Assembly: GCA_010645155.1 (NCBI GenBank)
Contig: CM021321.1
Span: 9,720,414 to 9,784,413 of the forward strand
Direction of reading: 5' to 3'
DNA length: 64,000 nt
Source of the DNA: Tigriopus japonicus
Taxonomy: Eukaryota > Arthropoda > Copepoda > Harpacticoida > Harpacticidae
Position numbers and translations under genes: made by a program. The notes beneath the pieces are model-generated. The model was not told the DNA's origin and did not search any database. It saw only the letters and a program-made list of their open reading frames with translations. This document shows positions 57,525 through 64,000 of the stretch, piece after piece; position 1 is the first letter of the stretch; the number at the start of each line of letters is the position of its first letter.

Positions 57525-59569
57525 GTGGTGGTCCATCTTTTGTAGAAAGCAACATTGTTTTTATCATTGGGATTGTTAAAGGGCATTTTTCCCTTTGTAC
57601 AATGATTTAGCACTTAATAGGGGTTCTAAAGACAAAAGAAGACTGTAAAATGTTGAAAAAATACAAAGAAGATTTTTATAACATTCTACGAAGGGAATCG
57701 AGGGTGTCGGTGCCGAGGTCAAAATTGCAGTTCGGATGAACCCTCTCAACTTATGTAGCGAAATTTTAGATAAAAGCAACAAAACATACTTTTTTGCTAA
57801 AACAATGTCAAGAATTGCTATTTCAACTTCAATTTGTGCAGATAAGAAAGGCATTGCTGCAATCACCAAGCCTAAACCTTCGTTTTAGTTACCTCGCACG
57901 CTCATCAGAAACACAGGTCTTCCGAACTTTTTTTCCCGACAAAAATTATGACGTCACTAGTAATTGCTGTTATTCATCTAGGCATCCAGTATGTAGTCTG
58001 GCTTTAAATATTCTCTATCCTTGCATGTGGACAGCAGCCGTCTTCAGATCGCAGTTTCGCGTAGTGTTCTGACCCCGGAAAAAAGTTCAAAAATTAGCAT
58101 GAAAAATGGAGCACACCTGATTGAAACAGCCACTGAAATCAATCGTTTTTCTCAATAAAACCTGTACACCTGTTCTGAAATTTGTCATTCAAATGAACGT
58201 ACCAAACACTTTCAACGAACAAGTTGTCGTGAGAGTATAAGGACAATCAAGCTTTTCCCACATTGACTCTATTCTGAGGAATACCCATAAAATGACCTTA
58301 AAATGACATCTAGTGGGGGGTTAAGAGTATATGTTAAAGTTTTCTTCGGTGTCATTCGTCCAGCATTCCACCAAAAATTTCATGTTTTCGACCAAAATAA
58401 TATGTTGCAAAATTTTGATGACAAACAAAAGGAGAAAAACGTAGTTTTTAACTGTGCAAAAACTCCTGGAGAATAACTACGTTCGAAAATAAACAATTCT
58501 GTACATTATATTAACATGATTTGTAACTTCTTTTCGGCAAAAAATATTCGGTTTTGGCTGAGATCCCTTTCGGTCTATTACTTATGGAAGTTTAAGCCAA
58601 TTATTTTCCGTGATCTCTTTTGGACTTACTCACGAGATGCATCTTATCTAGTTTTTGAGGAACTATGACCAATGAACACTGAGCAGCTTAGATTTAAGGT
58701 AAACAGGTGAGCATAAAACACAGATGGCGCCAATACAAAAACAGCTTGTGTGCGAGGGATATCCAGACTTGAGCACGTTTTTTGAATTGGTGTAAAAAAT
58801 TGGAATGAAGATTTATGTCTTATGAAAAAAGTTGTCTAACCCATTTTGTTTTGTGACAAACTTCGTAGTTCCCTATACACATAGAAAATAAGGGCCTAGA
58901 GCGATCAATATGACAAAAATGAAAACCCAAGTATCTCACATAGAAATTTACCAATTTTTCTCGACAAGGGTTCACGAAATGTTAATGCGTGAGTAAGAGC
59001 AACATCTTAAGTTTCCAATATATTGGATTTTAATGATTTTCTCGCTCTTAACGTCCATTTTTTTAAACGTGCAGGGATTGCCCAACCAACCTTGTCTAAT
59101 AACAGGGTAGACTACCAACCATGTAGAATACCGTTTGCTCAAAAGAGAAAAATAAGTCTTCATTTCGGGTTTTAACATAAAACCGAAAATCGGGCGTTTC
59201 AACGACTTACAAGTCTGGATAGCCCCACGTACTTCCACAAACATACGTAGGGCTAATTTAGATGGAAATTTGGAAGTACTCGTCCATGAACTAAACAACT
59301 TGCTTAACTACTGTCTTTCTGATTCAACTTTTTTATTTCACCTAAAATGTAAGCTCAATATGGAAAACATCTGTACCATAGTACAGTGTTGGCTTGAAAA
59401 AAACAAGAAGGTCATGTTAAAAGGCACAAGTTTTTTGGTGCGCACACTTGCACACAAACAAATGCAGAAAGTGAAAGTGATAAAAAAATGCGATAACAAT
59501 TTTATTACAAAGCAAAGACCAGTGAAGAAATACATCGAAGATCGGATTAGTTTTGTATATCTTGTATAT
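57525..59569. other. non-coding stretch
   Basis: A fragment near 58545-58585 (GGTTTTGGCTGAGATCCCTT, then TCGGTCTATTACTTA) resembles the right end of hAT family A. The plus frame 59270-59570 is open but unrecognised and runs into R1. Nothing else supportable. Confidence 0.35.
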
Positions 59570-60632
59570 TTAAAAAGGGTATCTGGTTTGCTTGTGTTGA
59601 TCAGGCAACCACACAAGACCCATTCATCGGCGCGAACCCACTACTGCTTGGCGCGGGCACTTTGAGCTGCTGGGTTTCCCCCCTGGCCCGATTCGCACCT
59701 CCTCAGACAACTTGGCCATCCTCGCCTCCCCGAAGATGTCCATATTGACGCCAAGCTTAGTGCGGACACAAATTCAACATGAAGCCTTGTATGGCCGCGA
59801 TCCCGACCTCAAACCATCCTCAGACACCAGCCTCCCAGTCACAGGATTACAGGGCTCGTCACAGACCCCAGCTGACTAAAATTGGCTTGTAAACTCATAC
59901 AAATATACTCTCTTCATGTAAGACTGTATCCCAGCCCTCTCTCTTTTCGATTCTTATCTTCGTGTATTTTGCTTCGTACATTGATACCATTGAGATCTAT
60001 CAAATACTAGAGGGAGTGTTATCCTAAAAACGTGTCGCCCATTGTCAACTGTTGAGCGGACAAAAGTGCGGGAATATTTGAAATGTGTGACCAGGCAAAT
60101 TACAATCATGCAATTGATGAATGAAAGGTGGAATTGAGTAATGTTTTTGGGTTATTTTTTGCTATTGCAAATGGTCACTTTCTTGAAAGACAGGAAGACG
60201 TCACAAGGTGCCCGTGCCTTGGATTTGAATACTACAATTATGAACTTCTTGTCCTTTTCTTTTCAAAATTTGCCCTAAAGTAAGCTAAGGGGGTGACTAA
60301 TTCCTGCCCCCAAGGATACGTTAGTCTTTAGTTGGCAAAAACAGATTGTTTAGCAAGAAAATCACTTTATTTGTTGCTTTAAGAAAGTAGGGCATTCTCC
60401 TAAATCCAATGCCACGATTTTCACTTAAACCTTCAGCAATTAGGGTTTTAAGGTTCAATATGAACTTAAAAACATGAAATGGGTTAACTGAATAACACAA
60501 AATGGTAAGCAAAAAGTTTTTACTCTCACTAAACATTCCCACTGCATATCAGTTAACATATAAAATGTGCCAATAAACGATTTATCAATGTGTGAATACT
60601 TGCTCAAAACGTAGCAATTTAGGCTTTTTTTC
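59570..60632 (+). repeat. R1 repeat, copy 3 (5' truncated)
   Basis: Collinear with copy 2 from the GGGTATCTGG motif to the end at AATTTAGGCTTTTTTT, without the MITE. Contains ACTAGAGGGAG|TGTTATCC near 60009 and the inverse TGATACCA near 59980. LINE sequence follows directly at 60633. Confidence 0.82.
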
Positions 60633-60812
60633 AAGGTTGAAGGATCATTTAGTGGCATGTACGATGTCAAGTCAGGTGTTCCACAAGATTCAATCTTAGG
60701 TCCGCTCCTATTTATTCTCTTTATTGCTCCTCTCCAAAAGTTTAGAACAAAAGCCACTATTTCTTCATATGTTGATGATACAAAACTAGTTTGTGAAAGA
60801 AATGGTCATCAC
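60633..60812 (+). pseudogene. non-LTR retrotransposon reverse transcriptase fragment, copy c
   Basis: Encodes VEGSFSGMYDVKSGVPQDSI, then LGPLLFILFIAPL and SSYVDDTKLV: the RT palm with an intact YVDD catalytic box. Only about 55 codons remain. It is bounded on the left by R1 copy 3 and on the right by a hAT element, and after that by R1 copy 4. It is the least decayed version of this segment in the window. Confidence 0.88.
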
Positions 60813-62050
60813 TAGAGTGCGTAGAAAAATTTACTGATTTTCACAAAAAAAATTAATTTAATTTACTTCAAAAAGGCCAAAAAATAAAAAAAAATATTCC
60901 CCAACTGTATTAAAAATGGTAATATTAAATTTAAAGTTACATTTAGTCATTCTAGTAATCATTCTTTGTAATCTAGGTCCAACTCAGCACATTTAGTTAT
61001 TTCTGGCTAGATATTAAGGCTTTATTTCTGGCAAAGAAGAAGTTTGAACTGAAGACAGATGTGTTCAGCGTGTCCAATTGTTCAAAATCAGAAAGAGTCA
61101 AATACCTCAGTTTAGGGGCAAACTTTGGAGCTAAAAGAGCTAATTTTTATGGAAAAAGAGCTAAAAAAGAGCCAAATTAAAAAAGGCTAAAGCACTAATA
61201 TAATCAAATTTTTGGACCTTACGTAATTGGCAGTGTCTTTAAGACATGGAAAAATTGCTTTTTAGAGTTTGGATTCTTAGTGTCTTAATAGCGGCAAAGA
61301 AAAAAGATTGTTGTGCGACGTGAGGTTGGCTTTTTGAATGTTACAAATAGAGCAACGATAACGAAAGACCTTTATGCCTCGGTTATTGGCAAAAGCCGTT
61401 TTTCATTTCTGGGCCGACCAGAGAAAAATCTAATTTAACCCATTGTTAGCCCGTAATTCAAAGCTCACAAGCTAAATTTCAACCACATCAAATGAACTTT
61501 TTGTCAGTTAGAGTAGAGTAGTTAGAATCAAAGAGTAAACTAAGTCAAGGTTTTAGTCGGTACCAGCACGTTAATGGAGACCAAGACTAGCCCAAAGTTG
61601 CTATTTTTTGCTTCAGCAAGAAGAGCCATAGTTTGGAGTCGATTGTCCTAAAAATCCTACGTATTTGTAAGAAGAATGACCATTTTTAAACAAGCCTCAT
61701 TTTGTTGAGGTAGAAAGTCAGGCAACTTCGAAAATTGTAAAGAGGAGCCAAAACTTCCTAAAATTCTCAGAAAAAGAGCTAAAAAATGGCCAAATATATG
61801 AAAAGGAGCTAACTAACTAACTTTGAGCAAATTAAATGCTCAAATTTGGAGCCAAATTTCCAAAATATGATGAATAAGAGCTAAAATTGGTCAGGCTGGA
61901 TGTGTTAGCAGGTGTTTTTTGGCGCCAATTATGACTTGACGTGACCAAAAAGGGCCCAAGAAAAAGGCCAAAAAAATTAAAATTGGACCAAAAAGGAGCA
62001 ATAAATTTAAAGAAAATTTACGATTTAGTTAAATTTTTCTACTCACTCTA
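60813..62050. mobile_element. hAT element, family E
   Basis: Ends TAGAGTGCGTAGAAAAATTTA (one mismatch) and inverse, with exact 8-bp duplication GTCATCAC at 60805-60812 and 62051-62058. The 1238-bp interior is AT-rich and repetitive (AAAAAGAGCTAAAA words near both ends), with no transposase. It separates the LINE fragment from R1 copy 4. Confidence 0.93.
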
Positions 62051-62061
62051 GTCATCACATT

Positions 62062-62555
62062 AATAAATGATGAATGAGAAACGTTCACTCTTAAAATCTA
62101 ATCAGGTCATTACAAAGTTGCATTTTTTAGCTGCGTTTCAACGCAACGCAGTTTCTGTAGCAAGGCTATTCTTTGCATAAGGATTGTTTTATTGATTTCA
62201 TTTATTATTGCTTCGTTATTTAAAAAGACATTTTCCAAGTATGAAAAAGGAAAAGGGTATCTGGTCTGCTTGTGTTGATCAGGCAATCACACAAGACCCA
62301 CTCATCGGCGCGATCCCTCTACCGCTTGGCGCGGGCACTTTGAGCTGCTGGGTTTCCCCCCTGGCCCGATTCGCACCTCCTCAGACAACCTGGCCATCCT
62401 CGGCTCCCCGAAAATGTCCATATTGACGCCAAGCTTAGTGCGGACACCAATTCAACATGAAGCCTTGTATGGCCGCGATCCCGACCTCAAACCATCCTCA
62501 GATACCAGCCTCCCAGTCACAGGATTACAGGGCTCGTCACACACCCCAGCTATTA
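62062..62555 (+). repeat. R1 repeat, copy 4 (3' truncated)
   Basis: Begins in the GATGAATGAGAAACGTTC motif shared with copy 2, includes CGTTTCAACGCAACGCAG, and runs to CACACCCCAGCT at about 62553, where similarity stops. Compared with copy 3 it retains the 5' part and lacks the 3' part. Confidence 0.8.
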
Positions 62556-62955
62556 TACGGGAGGTCGGAAACTGAACCAATCATAAATGTTGACGCAAAG
62601 GCCTGCCAATGCATCATTTTTTCACTTTATTCCGTTTATTGTCATTATCTGCGTGTTCTGTCCGTTTTGCATTAATTTGCAATTTTCACGCTTTTTTGGC
62701 CATTTCTACTTGCCATGCCCAGATCAGTTGATAAACTTTAATGTTCATGAATTTGTTATTGTAACCCTTGGTCGTGTCATGGCGTATTAAATAATGATTT
62801 ATGTAAAATCATACAAAAATGTAAAAAAGACATGTCAGATGTTAAAATGATAATGTTAAAAACACGTTAAAAATAGTAACGTAAAATCATGATATCACAT
62901 TGCGTTGACTAGATTGCGTTTCAGGGCACATGGAAGAAATGAAGCTGGGATTGAC
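62556..62955. other. non-coding spacer
   Basis: AT-rich; nothing recognised between R1 copy 4 and the foldback element. Confidence 0.35.
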
Positions 62956-63405
62956 CAAGAAGCACGGAAATCATGGAGTGGGAGGCTAGCACTGAGAATT
63001 ATGATTTCTAGCAGAAACGAACCATTTGCGTTCTACTGCAAATGAGACCTGGCTTGCATTGAGAAGAACACGTATTTCAAATTTCAGCCCAATCGAATGC
63101 CGGGGTGAAAAGTTATGCCTTCTCCAATTTATGTACTGAAGAAAGGATAGAATGAATGAACTCGCCCTTTTGTGGTAAAACGATTACCACAAAAGGGCTA
63201 GTTCATTCATTCTCGGTAGGATTTGCACTGAACTTTGAGTGAGCATAACTTTTGTCTCCCGCGTTCGATTGAGCTGAAAATTGAAGTACGTATTCTTGAC
63301 AACATATGAAAGGTCTCATTTGCAGAAGAACATAATTGAATTGTTCTTACTGGAAATCATTATTATCATCGCAAGCCTCCCACTCCATGATTCCAGTGCT
63401 TCTTG
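62956..63405. mobile_element. foldback DNA element, copy 2 (7-bp target duplication)
   Basis: Same family as 1451-1894. Ends CAAGAAGCAC and GTGCTTCTTG, exact 7-bp duplication GATTGAC at 62949-62955 and 63406-63412. The centre is a near-perfect hairpin: CCCTTTTGTGGTAAAACGAT then TACCACAAAAGGG, within longer arms (GAATGAACTCG / TAGTTCATTC). 450 bp; non-coding. Confidence 0.88.
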
Positions 63406-63739
63406 GATTGACAGACAGTACAGATACAGTTGGTTAAAGCACAAACTAGCCCCAGACTTCTCAGTTCTAGCTAAGCAGGCAGACTACGGCGACAGTTGTT
63501 TGATCCGTGACCTCTAGATGACTCAGGCTGTATTTTCGGGATTGACTCTGAGAATCAAACTTGAAAAGGGATATTTGCGTTACAAACAAGGTAGCGCCAT
63601 CTATGACGTTCCTTATGAAACCATCATTTTTAACAATGTTGTTAGGTAATCCCTCATAGAGGGCGGTTTTGGCGACGTCAAAATTGAGATATCTCTATTT
63701 CATTTATCTATGGTTAAAGGTAGATGATGAAAATCTTGG

Positions 63740-64000
63740 TTATTGCAGTAGAGAGGGTGGGTAAGATTGAACAGATCCTTCGTCAGTTCCCGTCGTTGGT
63801 GGAATTGGGCAGGATGCCGGACGAAGGTGCATGACCGCCAATATTCCTGAAGGGATGTCGGGCCAAGGACAATAAGGTGTTGTCAAGTCCTTGACTGGGA
63901 ATGACAGCATGTGTCCAGACATCGCCTCCGGAAAGGTCAGGTTTCTAACACTGTTGGACACTAACCTTGCCAGCCCGGTGGTAAAGGGCTCAGTTTTGCA
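63740..64000 (-). other. open frame running off the right edge, possible gene end
   Basis: The minus strand is open for 86 codons from the window edge to TAA at 63742-63740. It includes ARLVSNSVRNLTFPEAMSGH and a Pro-rich end (CPIPPTTGTDEGSVQSYPPS). Local composition is GC-richer than the neighbouring repeats. I recognise no family. It could be a C-terminal exon or part of a transposon gene. Confidence 0.2.

Noticed and set aside
59270..59665. 131-codon plus-strand frame
   Set aside because: Its last third is R1 repeat sequence and the rest has no resemblance to a protein family.
62208..62426. Similar 60-74-codon frames in all R1 copies (MKKEKGIWSACI...)
   Set aside because: The conserved stretch is open by chance in several frames, differs by frame and length between copies, and has no start context or domain; treated as part of R1.
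1..64000. Search for tRNA genes, rRNA, CRISPR arrays and prokaryotic operons
   Set aside because: No B-box-like tRNA motif in proper context, no conserved rRNA core, no spaced direct-repeat array and no gene packing were seen.

Overview
The window reads as animal nuclear DNA. It has split genes with GT-AG introns, mostly 59-90 bp, no prokaryotic gene packing, and a dense layer of DNA transposons and LINE fragments. The one confidently identified gene, a stomatin/MEC-2-type protein, most resembles arthropod members, so an arthropod (possibly a crustacean) is my inference. Nothing in the window fixes the species. I recognised no rRNA, tRNA, CRISPR array or prokaryotic operon.

Host genes are sparse. 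The stomatin-like gene lies on the minus strand with seven exons between 7704 and 4606; its short N-terminal exon was not found. A PAN/apple-domain terminal exon lies at 3480-3709 (+), followed by another exon-like open stretch at 3774-3900 (+). A first coding exon of an unrecognised Gln/Pro-rich protein is at 27597-27213 (-). Weaker candidates are a two-exon small protein at 45076-44854 (-), a possible cyclophilin-like relic at 16187-16419 (+), and an open frame running off the right edge at 64000-63740 (-).

Most recognisable structure is mobile DNA. At least six elements have TIRs flanked by exact 8-bp direct repeats, the hAT signature: 9406-9698 and 21600-21899 (same family), 17028-18166 with 17148-17975 nested in it, 18438-20673, 53306-54607 and 60813-62050. 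A 36-bp element at 23992-24027 is just two abutting TIRs with a near-perfect 8-bp duplication. Several insertions have a paralogous empty site elsewhere in the window. Other elements are a mariner-type element with a broken transposase (18569-19478), a TA-flanked element (51988-52551), a palindromic foldback family with 7-bp duplications near both ends of the window (1451-1894, 62956-63405), a TTAA-flanked MITE (26623-26798) and other hairpins.

There are also three broken copies of one non-LTR retrotransposon (40496-41445 -, 51220-52938 +, 60633-60812 +) and a four-copy repeat here called R1 (825-1312, 21045-22625, 59570-60632, 62062-62555). R1 carries a primer-binding-site-like and a polypurine-tract-like motif and may be an LTR-element remnant.

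Layout: 1-9.4 kb holds repeats, the PAN exons and the stomatin gene; 9.4-26.8 kb is nested DNA transposons; 27.2-40.1 kb is an island where I recognised no repeat family; 40-64 kb is LINE, R1 and hAT insertions stacked on each other. The host genes show no evident shared pathway. The main story is successive nested transposition, with order of insertion readable from target duplications and empty sites.
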